Program-made: the position numbers and the translations under genes
Shown here: one piece after another, positions 32,301 to 39,987 of the stretch
Layout: each line of letters starts with the position of its first letter
Position numbering within the stretch: the first letter of the stretch is position 1
Notes under the pieces: generated by a model
What the model was told of the DNA's origin: nothing
The model's input: only the letters and a program-made list of their open reading frames with translations
Database searches by the model: none
Source of the DNA: a virus
Length of the DNA stretch: 52,456 nt
Direction: 5' to 3' (one strand)
Virus record (IMG/VR): IMGVR_UViG_3300020411_002342
Location: 1-52,456 of that record

Positions 32301-33972
32301 TACCAATGGTGGAACCAATTATGTAGTTGGTGATACTGTAGGAGTAAGTACTTTAGGTCTTGGAAATGGTAGTGGTGATGTTATTTCTGTTGGTCTTATT
32401 ACAGCCACTAATTCATTACTTATAGATCAAGTTCAAGGAACATTTAACATTGGTGTTGGTACAATTACGTATAATAATGGTGAAAGTTTTGTTGCTTTAG
32501 GTGGAACAAATATAGGAAGTGCATGTACTATTACATCATTTACTGTTGATCCTTTCTATGATGGTCAACACTTTAAGGTTAATCATAGAGTTCATGCAAT
32601 GCACGCTTCCAATAACTATCTTTCAATTAAAGGTGTTTTACCAGATTCACCAGTTGTAGAAATTACAGCAGATGTATCGAAGACTGGTCTTGGCGATATT
32701 CAGGTTTCTGATTCATCAAGCTTTAGAAATTTTGAAGGAGTTGGTGTTGGTACTACCAATTATGGATATGCAATGATTAATGGACTTGAAATTGTTGCTT
32801 ATACAGGTGTAGCTGATGGTCGCATAACTGGAATTACAACCAGAGGAATTGGACCTCGTTCTCATATGATTGGTGGTGGAAATGGACAAAGAACTCCAAA
32901 AAGTTCTTATGAAGCAGGAGATACAATTCAGAAATATTCACTAGGTGGTATTAATTTAAGAAGAATTAACTGTTTCCATGATATGTCTGATGTAGATACA
33001 ACAAAATATCCTAAAGATTTGGATTCTTATTATCTTAAGATGGATAATAGTGAGGACAGAGGTTTAAATGACGTAAGTCCAGGTAGTGATAGAAGTGGTA
33101 GTGGTAGTTTCCCAGCACGATACTTTAATCGAACAAAAATGACTGGTGGACCTCGAATTCGTATTCAACGAAATATTCAATTTGAAAGTATTACACCAAA
33201 TATTCAAACCATGACTCCTCCTGGAACTTCTGTTGGAGGTAAAATAAGAACTATTTCCGCTACCAGTATTAATGGTTCAGAAGAGTCATTTGTTGATCAA
33301 GGTTATGAATCGATTGTAGTTAATGATGAGAATACTCTTGATAGTCCAAGAATGATTGCTCATAGACTTAACGAAGCTAAAAAATTGAATGATGTGATGC
33401 CTGCAGGGAAATCAATGGTTGTTGATATTGAATTAGCATCAGATAATGAAAATGTTTCTCCAATGATAGATCTTGATAGAGTTAGTATGATCCTTACTAC
33501 TAATAGACTTAGTGGTGGTGATTTTGATGATGATGGATTTATGCAAAAGACCAAAGTAACTGGTCAAGATCCAAGTACTGCAACTTATATTTCTAATATG
33601 GTTATTTTGAATAATCCAGCTACTGAAATAGTATTAGAATTTTCAGGATATAGGACAGAAGGTTCTGAAATTAGAGCTTTCTATAAGACTATGACTGAAG
33701 GATCAGTTGAAGATTCATTTGATCGTGATTTTGAACCATTCCCTGGATTTGGAAATACTGATCAATTCGGAAAAGTTAAAGATCCATCAAAGAATAGTGG
33801 TCAACCAGATACTCTTGTTCCTCCTAGTATTGGTGATGAGATGAAAGAGTATATTTTCTCCACAAGAGAAATAGCACCATTCACTCAATTCCAAATTAAA
33901 GTTGTTTTAGTTGGTAATGATCAATCTAAACCACCTAAGATTTCAGAACTTAGAGGAATAGCGTTCGCATAA
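26314..33972 (+). CDS. giant baseplate/tail protein at the gp9-gp10 position, 2552 aa
   Basis: The N-terminus (MPQETNLNVNPYFDDFNKDK, FKPGTPVQARELSTLQSILQ, GTHFFKEGSKVIPG) is the signature of the DUF4815 family of phage tail proteins. The later half contains blocks typical of gp10-like structural proteins of marine T4-like phages (ESIVVNDENTLDSPRMIAHR, AGKSMVVDIELAS near the C-terminus). A Gly-rich module like that of gp7 lies at about 1950-2010 (NPGLGYTPA, NGGTNYVVG). A basic stretch at about 1330-1400 (KGGKIKPNQIPKGVKNKIKS) is unusual. Position between gp8 and gp13 suggests a fusion or replacement of gp9/gp10/gp11 functions: peripheral baseplate and fibre attachment. The exact correspondence to gp10 is inference. 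Confidence 0.8.
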   Translation: MPQETNLNVNPYFDDFNKDKNYYKVLFKPGTPVQARELSTLQSILQNQIEQFGTHFFKEGSKVIPGNVTYDNNFTCVQIESDFLGIPVETYVDQLVGTRITGSSSGVTASVRKILTAEDSERGNLTLYIKYEKSGEDFEQTEFSDGESLLTSTDITYGNAVIATNEPFANCLIAGSSAKGSAFSVGDGVYFIRGTFAQVQQETIVLEQYSASPSYRVGFDVEEDFITADEDPDLNDNASGFTNYAAPGADRFKIKISLKKKDLDDYNDQNFVEIARIEQGNLQTFVKETQYNLLADTLAKRTYDESGNYYVKPFGVYVKESLNDQIGSKGIYTSEQKTAQGNTPSEDLMTIQISPGKAYVKGYSLEKIAPTFIDAPKPRTTREVKEYAVSYSTGDPLFLNNVFGSPSLGIGTTAVVSLMSRRKSDNSAGTEIGQARLYDFKSQSSSYEDATTEYEIRLFDIKTLTDVQVSSAITSLSSSDYIQGKRSGATGYVYSGNGTNVTSFKMIDVSGTFLKDEKLIINGIEDGRIFKKVSTYTFNDVKSLKSAVGVSTFSADVVLDDGDKLTNVASSNLKLTYTGGNTGKITGSGDNFVGLITANNIISYSIPGETTPRFNRIDKINVTGNEIDIVGIPTVSGVCIGGIGTNTSIPVNDLLIRKTSFDIGDNSLLTPVAHSGIESLDVTNTTINIRKQYSDISIANSQFTTPTAGKDLYFQPFDEERYFLSYDDGSIEPLTSDQVTISDDKKTVTFVALSKATGKANLFATVLKSKIVNKQKKLNEANVLIVSRSKDVSSGVGTNTLDDGLTYSRVYGTRVQDNQISLNIPDACSLLGVFESENTSDPNLPSLVMTGFSGPSGDNSDLIVGEKLTGKTSNSVALVVEISGTDSVGLIYLNENLFEMGETVVSEKSGISAVAAAFNAGDRDITDQFSLNINQKPNYYDFSTIIREKQYPDPERKLKIVFKNFYVDADDTGDFYNASSYPSGSRKLINVDRNYQLFVSDLIDIRPRVAAYDMTSGISPFDARSRIFSTQGDGSLNPLVPDETLIVTYDYYLGRKDRIFIDKNGDFIYLQGIPSEDPQEPQAIGDAMEVAKLEFPAYLNDVSESNMIRTKHKRFTMADIGRLEKRIENVEYYSRLSLLELDTSTLQVTDANGLNRFKCGFFVDNFKRHENHQIAHPDWSASTDLKSGILRPGHYTIAMDLIIACKKYFGLGVPKKRVSLKKCNDVDGYNIKKVNRTVLLDFSETEMVKQIYASRIENVNPFLIAYFAGDMKLIPDSDTWVDTKTIDANVIWDTDEYDAAIKKYGIDEETGLSEVEWGSWKTDWVGEKVLDTYTETKDKTFKGGKIKPNQIPKGVKNKIKSIPNYRKVIELNGKWIAAGKGVIINAKLRTKQKYQDIKVTTKKSKKGIQYNITPTVTNEVIGEKVVSQDKISYMRRREIEFVAERMKPRTRFYPYFDGVYVHGWCTPKLLEIKMKSGVFKVGETVEGKMNFKKYNASKFKGGSKDEIVFRVCQPNHKTGAYDNPDKVLTLNPYKPGATMPASYSSSSNLLNVDVEGLADHVDDDYFGCVRPGMTLVGETSGAIAKVVRKRLITDSLGYLNGCFQIPNPKFKSNPKFETGVKTFRLTTSKTNDTTAGVVKGHAEANFYAEGTLNTVQETVLSTKIPQIQKLTLKDQKVLNKRISRKIGPAEKEIRGIQYYDPLAQTFRVDDTSGVFITSVDVYMRDKDTEIPLTMQVRTVDTGSPTSEILPYSVVSVDPDDVKVSEDASVATNFKFDAPVYLEGEQEYALVLVTPSENYTAWISRMGEVDISTANLPDNEQVLISQQPYLGTLFKSQNGTTWDPSQLEDMKFTIYKAKFNTAPGMVRFFNSNISVANDLIQSLPNNSIELISRRAIVGIGTTLPLTSETDFSTGLKPGVRIKQAGNNEARANILAIAGIATINGSNDLDIINPGLGYTPASGTLTYSSVPMVTKSGNGSGAVGDVTVVDGKIGVVTFTNGGTNYVVGDTVGVSTLGLGNGSGDVISVGLITATNSLLIDQVQGTFNIGVGTITYNNGESFVALGGTNIGSACTITSFTVDPFYDGQHFKVNHRVHAMHASNNYLSIKGVLPDSPVVEITADVSKTGLGDIQVSDSSSFRNFEGVGVGTTNYGYAMINGLEIVAYTGVADGRITGITTRGIGPRSHMIGGGNGQRTPKSSYEAGDTIQKYSLGGINLRRINCFHDMSDVDTTKYPKDLDSYYLKMDNSEDRGLNDVSPGSDRSGSGSFPARYFNRTKMTGGPRIRIQRNIQFESITPNIQTMTPPGTSVGGKIRTISATSINGSEESFVDQGYESIVVNDENTLDSPRMIAHRLNEAKKLNDVMPAGKSMVVDIELASDNENVSPMIDLDRVSMILTTNRLSGGDFDDDGFMQKTKVTGQDPSTATYISNMVILNNPATEIVLEFSGYRTEGSEIRAFYKTMTEGSVEDSFDRDFEPFPGFGNTDQFGKVKDPSKNSGQPDTLVPPSIGDEMKEYIFSTREIAPFTQFQIKVVLVGNDQSKPPKISELRGIAFA

Positions 33973-34205
33973 TGACAAATCACGTACCAGTTGAAGGGCA
34001 ATCTGGTCTTTATAGAGATACTGACACACAAGCTATTATCAATAAAGATCAGAATGCATATAATTCTTACATAGCTAGAAGAAAAGCTATGAATGAGAAA
34101 AATGAAGAACTAAACAGAATGAAAGAAGATCTTGACGACATGAAAAATGAGATGGGTGATATAAAGTCTTTATTACTCTCATTAAATCAAAAACTAAATA
34201 ATTAA
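33972..34205 (+). CDS. small probable coiled-coil virion protein, 77 aa
   Basis: The start overlaps the preceding stop (TAATG). The N-terminal half (GQSGLYRDTDTQAIINKDQN) is followed by a long charged helix with heptad spacing (RRKAMNEKNEELNRMKEDLD, then MKNEMGDIKSLLLSLNQKL), a probable coiled coil. The GLYRD..T.AI start is familiar from small genes at this position in marine T4-like phages, but unnamed. Probably a virion or fibre-linker component, given its late operon. Confidence 0.75.
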   Translation: MTNHVPVEGQSGLYRDTDTQAIINKDQNAYNSYIARRKAMNEKNEELNRMKEDLDDMKNEMGDIKSLLLSLNQKLNN

Positions 34206-34209
34206 AAAA

Positions 34210-34572
34210 ATGGCACAACAGGTTATCACATTTGATCCAGAAGTTGCCGTTCCCTATGGTGTTAATTTAACCATATATTCTGGCGCTGATTTTAGTAATG
34301 AGTTTACAGTAAAAACTTCTGCTGGTTCCAGTATTAATTTTACAAATTATACTGGCAAAAGTAATATGAAGAAATCTGTAATTGGAACTGCTAATACTTT
34401 TGGGGTAACTCTTGGAACAACTAACGGAAAAGTTACTATTTCTATGGGTTCAACAGTTACAAGAAGTCTATCGGAAGGTAGATATCTATATGATGTAAAT
34501 GTGAGTTCTGGTTCAACATTTTTTAAAATTGTTGAAGGAACAATTCTTGTTAAAACAGGTATTTCGACTTAA
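34210..34572 (+). CDS. small beta-rich virion protein, 120 aa
   Basis: MAQQVITFDPEVAVPYGVNL begins a protein composed mostly of short beta strands, with NEFTVKTSAGSSINFTNYTG, then SLSEGRYLYDVNVSSG and VEGTILVKTGIST. The general plan (strands around an initial unit with an F-x-x-Y-x-G turn) resembles N-terminal domains of BppU-like baseplate proteins, but this is a weak likeness. Position just before gp13 in the late block supports a structural role. Confidence 0.7.
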   Translation: MAQQVITFDPEVAVPYGVNLTIYSGADFSNEFTVKTSAGSSINFTNYTGKSNMKKSVIGTANTFGVTLGTTNGKVTISMGSTVTRSLSEGRYLYDVNVSSGSTFFKIVEGTILVKTGIST

Positions 34573-34582
34573 GAGGTAAATA

Positions 34583-35422
34583 ATGGCTCAACCAAGTTCC
34601 AGACAAGGTTTAATAGATTACGCTAAGAGACAACTTGGTTATCCTGTTTTGGAGATCAATGTTGCAGATGAACAGTTCAATGATCTGTTAGATGATGCTG
34701 TACAAATATATCAAGAAAGACATTATGATGGAATTGCTAGAATGTATCTTAAATATAAGATTACACAAGAAGATATAGATAGAGGTCGTGCAAGAGGTGC
34801 TAGTAAGAATGCAGGTATAACTACAACAACTGGTACTTCTACAGTAGGTTTATCAACATCATTTGATTTTGAAGAAAATCAAAATTATTTACAAATACCA
34901 CCAGCAGTTATTGGTATTAATCAAATATTTAAAATAAGATCTGATACTGTATATGATGGTTTATTTAATATTAGATATCAGTTATTTTTAAATGACTTAT
35001 ATCAGTTTGGTTCTATTGACCTTCTTCAGTATTCTATGGTTCAGACATATTTGGAAGATATTACATTCTTATTGAACCCAGATATGAGATATCGTTTTAA
35101 TATTCGTCAAGATAGACTTTATATTGATACGGATTGGTCTACAGTTACAGTTGGTGATTATTTTGTTATTGATTGTTTTAGAATATTAGATCCAGATGAT
35201 TTTACAAGAGTTTATAATGATCCATTTTTAAAGAGGTATTTTACTGCTTTAGCTAAAAAACAATGGGGTCAAAATTTAATCAAATATCAGGGTGTTCAAC
35301 TTCCTGGCGGTGTTCAACTTAATGGTAGAGAAATTTATGAAGATGGTCAAAAAGAATTAGATGAAATTAGGGAGAAAATGGCTAGTGATTATGAAATGCC
35401 CCCACTCGACATGATAGGATAA
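34583..35422 (+). CDS. 13: neck protein gp13
   Basis: 279 residues (T4 gp13 has 309). RQGLIDYAKRQLGYPVLEIN then VADEQFNDLLDDAVQIYQER is the family's characteristic start; the middle contains LNDLYQFGSIDLLQYSM and the end KQWGQNLIKYQGVQLPGG is typical. gp13 with gp14 forms the neck that closes the packaged head and receives the tail. AAGAGGT gives a good ribosome site. An insertion rich in Thr/Gly (TTTTGTSTVGLSTS) follows about residue 75. Six bases before gp14. Confidence 0.9.
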   Translation: MAQPSSRQGLIDYAKRQLGYPVLEINVADEQFNDLLDDAVQIYQERHYDGIARMYLKYKITQEDIDRGRARGASKNAGITTTTGTSTVGLSTSFDFEENQNYLQIPPAVIGINQIFKIRSDTVYDGLFNIRYQLFLNDLYQFGSIDLLQYSMVQTYLEDITFLLNPDMRYRFNIRQDRLYIDTDWSTVTVGDYFVIDCFRILDPDDFTRVYNDPFLKRYFTALAKKQWGQNLIKYQGVQLPGGVQLNGREIYEDGQKELDEIREKMASDYEMPPLDMIG

Positions 35423-35428
35423 TGAAAT

Positions 35429-36820
35429 ATGGCATTAAATCCATTCTTCCTACAAGGTTCTAAAAGTGAACAAGGTCTTGTTCAAGATCTAATCAATGAA
35501 CAATTATCAATATATGGCGTTGAATGTCATTATATTCCTAGAAAACTTGTAACATCAAAATCAATATTTAAAGAGGTTATTGAATCAAGATTTGATCAAG
35601 CCTTTCCTTTAGAAGCATATTTAATGAACACTGATGGACTTGGTGGTCAAGGTGATATGTTGACTAAATTTGGAATTCGGTCAACAGATGAAGCAACTTT
35701 TGTTATTTCAAGAGAAAGATTTGAAGAATCTATTTCACCTTTTTTAAAAGAACAAAAGGATGATTATGAATTATATAAAAGACCCAAAGAAGGTGATTTG
35801 ATTTTCTTTCCTCTTGGAAAGAGGATGTTTGAAATTAAATTTGTAGAACATGAAAAACCATTTTATCAATTAAGAAATTTATATACATATCAACTTCAAT
35901 GTGAACTCTTTGAATATGAAGATGAAGTCATCGATACTAATGTTGAAGCCATTGATGAAGTGGTTCAGACAGAAGGTTATATGGCAAGACTTGTTCTTTC
36001 TGAGGTTGGAACTAGAGCTACTGGAATAACAACTCTTGTTTATAATGCAGTTCATAAGATATATCTTCAGAATGATGGATATGGATATGCTGCTGCTCCT
36101 ACTGTTTCTATTAGTACTTCACCTGGAACAGATGCAACAGCTGTTGCAATTATGACGGAAAGAACTGGTATTCAGACTGGAAAATCAATTGATCGAATAT
36201 TAATTATTAATCCAGGTAATCAATATACTGGTATTCCAACTGTGACCATTCCAGGCCCTGGCATTGCAACTGCAGGAATTACCACTTTGGGTTCTATTGG
36301 TATTGTTACAATTACCAGTGGTGGATCAGGTTATACAACCACTCCTAATGTTTCTATTGGTACTGCACCATCAGGAGGACAAGATGCAACTGCTGAAGCG
36401 GTAATGGTTGGTGGTACTGTTCGTTATATAAGACTTACTAATGCAGGTTATGGTTATACTCAGACTCCAACTATTACTGTTGGTGCTGCAAGTAGTGTTG
36501 GAACAGGTAATTTCGTCTTTAATGAAATTGTTAATGTTGGTACTTCATCAACTGTGACTGCAAGAGTTAAAGTTTGGGATGCAAGTTCTAAGACTCTTGA
36601 TGTTAGTATGGTTTCTGCAATGACAATGGGAGCTGGTCAGAAGATAACAGGTCTTGAATCTGGTGCTGAATATATTGTTAAATCAGTGAACTATAATCAA
36701 CCGAATGACTTTAATAATTCAGAATATTCAGCGGATCAATATAATGATAATGAAGAGTTTGAAACTCTTGCTGATGATTTATTGGATTTCACAGAAGGAA
36801 ATCCTTTCGGTACTTTCTAA
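35429..36820 (+). CDS. 14: neck protein gp14 with inserted Gly-rich modules
   Basis: The N-terminal about 180 residues match gp14 (MALNPFFLQGSKSEQGLVQD, CHYIPRKLVTSKSIFKEVIE, then FGIRSTDEATFVISRERFEE) and the C-terminus (YNQPNDFNNSEYSADQYNDN then EEFETLADDLLDF) also fits. T4 gp14 has 256 residues, this one 463. The additional part, about residues 200-370, contains three Gly-rich repeats (INPGNQYTGIPTVTI, GGSGYTTTPNVSI, AGYGYTQTPTITV) of the kind found in gp7 and gp8. In the virion the neck with extra domains could carry decoration; that is inference. Confidence 0.9.
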   Translation: MALNPFFLQGSKSEQGLVQDLINEQLSIYGVECHYIPRKLVTSKSIFKEVIESRFDQAFPLEAYLMNTDGLGGQGDMLTKFGIRSTDEATFVISRERFEESISPFLKEQKDDYELYKRPKEGDLIFFPLGKRMFEIKFVEHEKPFYQLRNLYTYQLQCELFEYEDEVIDTNVEAIDEVVQTEGYMARLVLSEVGTRATGITTLVYNAVHKIYLQNDGYGYAAAPTVSISTSPGTDATAVAIMTERTGIQTGKSIDRILIINPGNQYTGIPTVTIPGPGIATAGITTLGSIGIVTITSGGSGYTTTPNVSIGTAPSGGQDATAEAVMVGGTVRYIRLTNAGYGYTQTPTITVGAASSVGTGNFVFNEIVNVGTSSTVTARVKVWDASSKTLDVSMVSAMTMGAGQKITGLESGAEYIVKSVNYNQPNDFNNSEYSADQYNDNEEFETLADDLLDFTEGNPFGTF

Positions 36821-36823
36821 ATA
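36817..36823 (+). promoter_or_regulatory. T4-type late promoter candidate (gp15)
   Basis: CTAAATA overlapping the gp14 stop codon, 17 bases before the gp15 ATG. Confidence 0.45.
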
Positions 36824-36839
36824 GTTAAAAAATATTGAC

Positions 36840-37889
36840 ATGTTAGGCACTTATTATTACCACGAAATCATAAGAAAGACAGTTATCGGTTTCGGTACTC
36901 TTTTTAATAATATTAATATTCGCCATAAAGATGGAGATGGTAAGAGTTATAGTACTATGAAAGTGCCTCTTGCTTATGGACCAATGCAGAAGTTTCTGGC
37001 AAGAATTCAACAACAACCAAATTTAGAACGAGAAACTGCAATAACTGTACCTCGTATTTCTTTTGAAATGACGGGTCTTCAGTATGATGCAACAAGAAAG
37101 GCAAGTGTTACTCAAACTTTTATGGCTAAGTCTGGAACGGCAGCTAAAAAAGTTTATATGCCTGTCCCATATAATATTCAATTTGAATTAAGTGTTTTAT
37201 CAAAATTACAAGATGATTCTCTTCAAATTATTGAACAGATACTTCCATATTTTCAACCATCATTTAATATAACAATTAATCTTCTTAGTTCTATTGGTGA
37301 GAAAAAAGATGTACCTATCGTTTTAGAAGGTATTACACAAACTGATGATTATGAAGGTAGTTATGAAAGTAGAAGAATAATTATTCACACATTCTCATTT
37401 ACAGCTAAGACATATCTATTCGGTGCTATTGCAGATAGTACAGCTGGACTTATCAAGAAAGTTGATGTTGATTACTTCGCAGATACTGAAGTTAAGAGAG
37501 CTGTAAGAGTTCAGAGATATAGTGCTGCTCCGAAGGCACTTAAAGATTATGATAATGATGAAACAACCGTTGTGGATGGTGCAATATCTACTGCTGTTAC
37601 TAAGATTAAATTGAGTGCTACATCAGATATTAGTACTGGTGATAGAATTATTATTGATCAAGAAATTATGTATGTTAGGACTAATGATACAGCTGCTGCA
37701 ACTTTAACTGTTTACAGAGGTTATGATAACACTTCCAGAGCAAAACATGAACATAATGCTACTGTAAATATTCTCAGCAGTGCAGATGATTTACTTATCG
37801 AAACTGGTGATGATTTTGGATTTGATGAAATGACTTCCTTCTTCCAAGATGGAAAAGTTGCTGCACCTTCACAAGGTATAGATGTATGA
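36840..37889 (+). CDS. 15: tail completion and sheath stabiliser protein gp15
   Basis: 349 residues against 272 in T4. MLGTYYYHEIIRKTVIGFGT, VPLAYGPMQKFLARIQ and the diagnostic IIEQILPYFQPSFNITIN match gp15 (T4: IVEQILPYFQPHFN). gp15 caps the tail at the head-proximal end and joins it to the neck. The extra C-terminal 85 residues contain a turn-rich domain (KIKLSATSDISTGDRIIIDQ, EIMYVRTNDTAAATLTVYRG) resembling modules in the gp7-like protein. It overlaps gp16 by four bases (ATGA). Confidence 0.92.
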   Translation: MLGTYYYHEIIRKTVIGFGTLFNNINIRHKDGDGKSYSTMKVPLAYGPMQKFLARIQQQPNLERETAITVPRISFEMTGLQYDATRKASVTQTFMAKSGTAAKKVYMPVPYNIQFELSVLSKLQDDSLQIIEQILPYFQPSFNITINLLSSIGEKKDVPIVLEGITQTDDYEGSYESRRIIIHTFSFTAKTYLFGAIADSTAGLIKKVDVDYFADTEVKRAVRVQRYSAAPKALKDYDNDETTVVDGAISTAVTKIKLSATSDISTGDRIIIDQEIMYVRTNDTAAATLTVYRGYDNTSRAKHEHNATVNILSSADDLLIETGDDFGFDEMTSFFQDGKVAAPSQGIDV

Positions 37890-38320
37890 GTGAATTTGGT
37901 TCCATAGAAAAGGCTTTAGATATAAAAGCCAAGAAGACTGAAGTTATTACAACTCCAGAAAATGGTTGTACTATTCGTTCAGAAAATCTTCTTAAAGTTA
38001 ATCCTGAAGAAGAAATTAAAAAAGATTATAATTATACAAGAGGAAATCTTTATTCACTTATTGAAAAGGGACAAGAAGCACTTAATGGTGTTTTAGAACT
38101 TGCTCAAGAAAGTGATAGTGCAAGAGCTTATGAAGTTACTGGACAGATAATTAAAAGTGTGGCTGATACAACTGATAAATTAATTGACCTTCAACAAAAA
38201 ATGAAAGATCTTGATGAAGAACCAAATAAAGGACCATCTACTGTGAATAATGCATTATTTGTAGGATCAACTGCTGAATTGGCTAAACTTATAAAGAATC
38301 AGAATAAAGATGATAAATGA
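37886..38320 (+). CDS. 16: small terminase subunit gp16
   Basis: 144 residues (T4 gp16 164). The alignment with T4 gp16 is clear in the central coiled coil: YNYTRGNLYSLIEKGQEALN then ESDSARAYEVTGQIIKSVAD corresponds to YGVVRRNMHFQQQ... and NADSPRHMEVFATLMGQM, and NNALFVGSTAELAKLI to NATVFMGSPTELMDEI. The protein recognises phage DNA and stimulates the large terminase. The N-terminus (about 35 residues) is short and divergent. ATGA overlaps at both ends couple it to gp15 and to the fibre-like gene, which is unusual because in T4 gene 17 follows directly. Confidence 0.92.
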   Translation: MSEFGSIEKALDIKAKKTEVITTPENGCTIRSENLLKVNPEEEIKKDYNYTRGNLYSLIEKGQEALNGVLELAQESDSARAYEVTGQIIKSVADTTDKLIDLQQKMKDLDEEPNKGPSTVNNALFVGSTAELAKLIKNQNKDDK

Positions 38321-39984
38321 AATCACCAGAATTAACTGAATTTTTTAGTTTAATTGGACAAGCTAAAAAAGAAAAAGAAGAAGAATTTGACAATCTATTA
38401 AAAGAAGCTAATGTAGATTTGGATTCATTAGCTTCATCAGTTTTTAATGGAATTGAAAAAGCGAAGATTGAAGTCAAGGAACAAAAGGAAAAAGAAGAAA
38501 AACTAATAGAACAATTGGATGATGTTCTTGATATTCTTGATAAACCAAAAGTTACTGTTGGTGTGCCTGAAGATTTTGATATATCTTCTCTTGAAGAAGA
38601 TGTAGATGAGAATGATCAAATAGAAGAGGAAAAGGAAGAAGAAGAGATAAGTGATACCATATCAAAAGCGATCAAGTTTATTAAAGATACTCAGGTTAAA
38701 GAAGAATTACAGGATATTGAACCTAATGATCCAACTGTAAATAGTATTAAAACAGAAGTTAAAGAGTTACGAAATATTCTTTATAAAGTTCTTGCACATG
38801 GGCCAGGTTCTGGTGAAACTAAACTTGAATTTTTAGATGATGTAGATAGAGATTCTGCAAAAGTTAATAATAAGTATCTAAGATATGATTCCACTAGTGG
38901 TAAATGGAAAGGTGCTGATGCCAGTGGTGGAAGTGGTGGTAGTACTGCTGGTATCGATACTACAGGAACATCAGTATTTAAAAATGTAAGTATCAGTGGT
39001 GTAACTACTGTTACTGGTGGAGTTATTGGTGATTTAACTGGTGATGTAACTGGTAATGCAGATACAGCAACTGCCCTTGAAACAGCAAGAACAATTGGTG
39101 GAGTATCATTTGATGGTTCCGCTAATATAAATCTGCCTGGCGTCAATCAAAGTGGTAATCAGAATACTTCAGGAACTGCTGCTGGTTTAAGTGGGACACC
39201 TAATATTACAGTAGGTTCAGTCACTGCTTCTACTGGTTCATTTAGTGGCAATGTAACTGTTGGCGGAACATTAACTTATGAAGATGTAACTAATATTGAT
39301 TCAGTCGGACTTATAACTGCAAGAAGTGGAGTAAGTGTAACTGGTGGTGATATTAAAGTTGGAAGTGCAGTAACAATCAGTCAAGATAATATATTTACTA
39401 CTGGTATTGTTACAGCAACAACTTTTGTAGGTAATGTAACTGGCAATGCTTCTGGTTCTGCTGCAACATTGGCTACTGCTAGAACAATTGGTGGTGTATC
39501 TTTCGATGGTTCTGCTAACATTAACCTCCCAGGTGTAAATGCTGCTGGTAACCAAAATACTACAGGTAATGCTGCTACTGCTACACTTGCTACCAATGCA
39601 TCAGGATTGACGGGATATCCAAGTATTACTGTTGGAACAGTAACAGCCGCTAGTGTTATTTTAAATGATGGAGCAGTTCTTAGTGGTGTTTCAACTACAT
39701 CATCTACATCACAGACTGCCATTAATACTTTTGCCGCTGCAACTTATCGTTCTGCCAAATATAATATACAAGTTGTAAGAGGTAGTTCTTATCAAACATC
39801 AGAAGTATTGGTTATTCATGATGGAAGTAATTCCTATGGAACAGAATATGCAGTTATAAAAACTGGTAATTCTTTGGCAACTTTTGATACTGATATTAAT
39901 TCTGGTAATGTGAGATTACTTGCAACACCATCTTCAGGTGACTCTACTACATTTAAGTTAGTGACAACATTAACTAAAGTATAA
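38317..39984 (+). CDS. fibre-like virion protein between the two terminase genes, 555 aa
   Basis: Residues 1-160 form an acidic, Glu/Lys-rich coiled coil (KKEKEEEFDNLLKEANVDLD, IEEEKEEEEIS). Residues about 190-460 are Gly/Thr/Ser-rich with fibre-type turns (TGDVTGNADTATALE) and two copies of ARTIGGVSFDGSANINLPGV (residues 257-277 and 388-408), a repeat known from phage tail-fibre shafts. The C-terminus (479-555; SAKYNIQVVRGSSYQTSEVL, then VIHDGSNSYGTEYAVI) resembles modules in the gp7-like giant. It is probably a fibre or appendage; its placement between gp16 and gp17 differs from T4. ATGA overlap with gp16. Confidence 0.75.
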   Translation: MKSPELTEFFSLIGQAKKEKEEEFDNLLKEANVDLDSLASSVFNGIEKAKIEVKEQKEKEEKLIEQLDDVLDILDKPKVTVGVPEDFDISSLEEDVDENDQIEEEKEEEEISDTISKAIKFIKDTQVKEELQDIEPNDPTVNSIKTEVKELRNILYKVLAHGPGSGETKLEFLDDVDRDSAKVNNKYLRYDSTSGKWKGADASGGSGGSTAGIDTTGTSVFKNVSISGVTTVTGGVIGDLTGDVTGNADTATALETARTIGGVSFDGSANINLPGVNQSGNQNTSGTAAGLSGTPNITVGSVTASTGSFSGNVTVGGTLTYEDVTNIDSVGLITARSGVSVTGGDIKVGSAVTISQDNIFTTGIVTATTFVGNVTGNASGSAATLATARTIGGVSFDGSANINLPGVNAAGNQNTTGNAATATLATNASGLTGYPSITVGTVTAASVILNDGAVLSGVSTTSSTSQTAINTFAAATYRSAKYNIQVVRGSSYQTSEVLVIHDGSNSYGTEYAVIKTGNSLATFDTDINSGNVRLLATPSSGDSTTFKLVTTLTKV

Positions 39985-39987
39985 ATA
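39980..39987 (+). promoter_or_regulatory. T4-type late promoter, perfect box
   Basis: TATAAATA, an exact match to the T4 late consensus, overlapping the stop of the fibre-like gene and 22 bases before the ATG at 40009. It would drive the Cys-motif gene and gp17. Confidence 0.75.
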
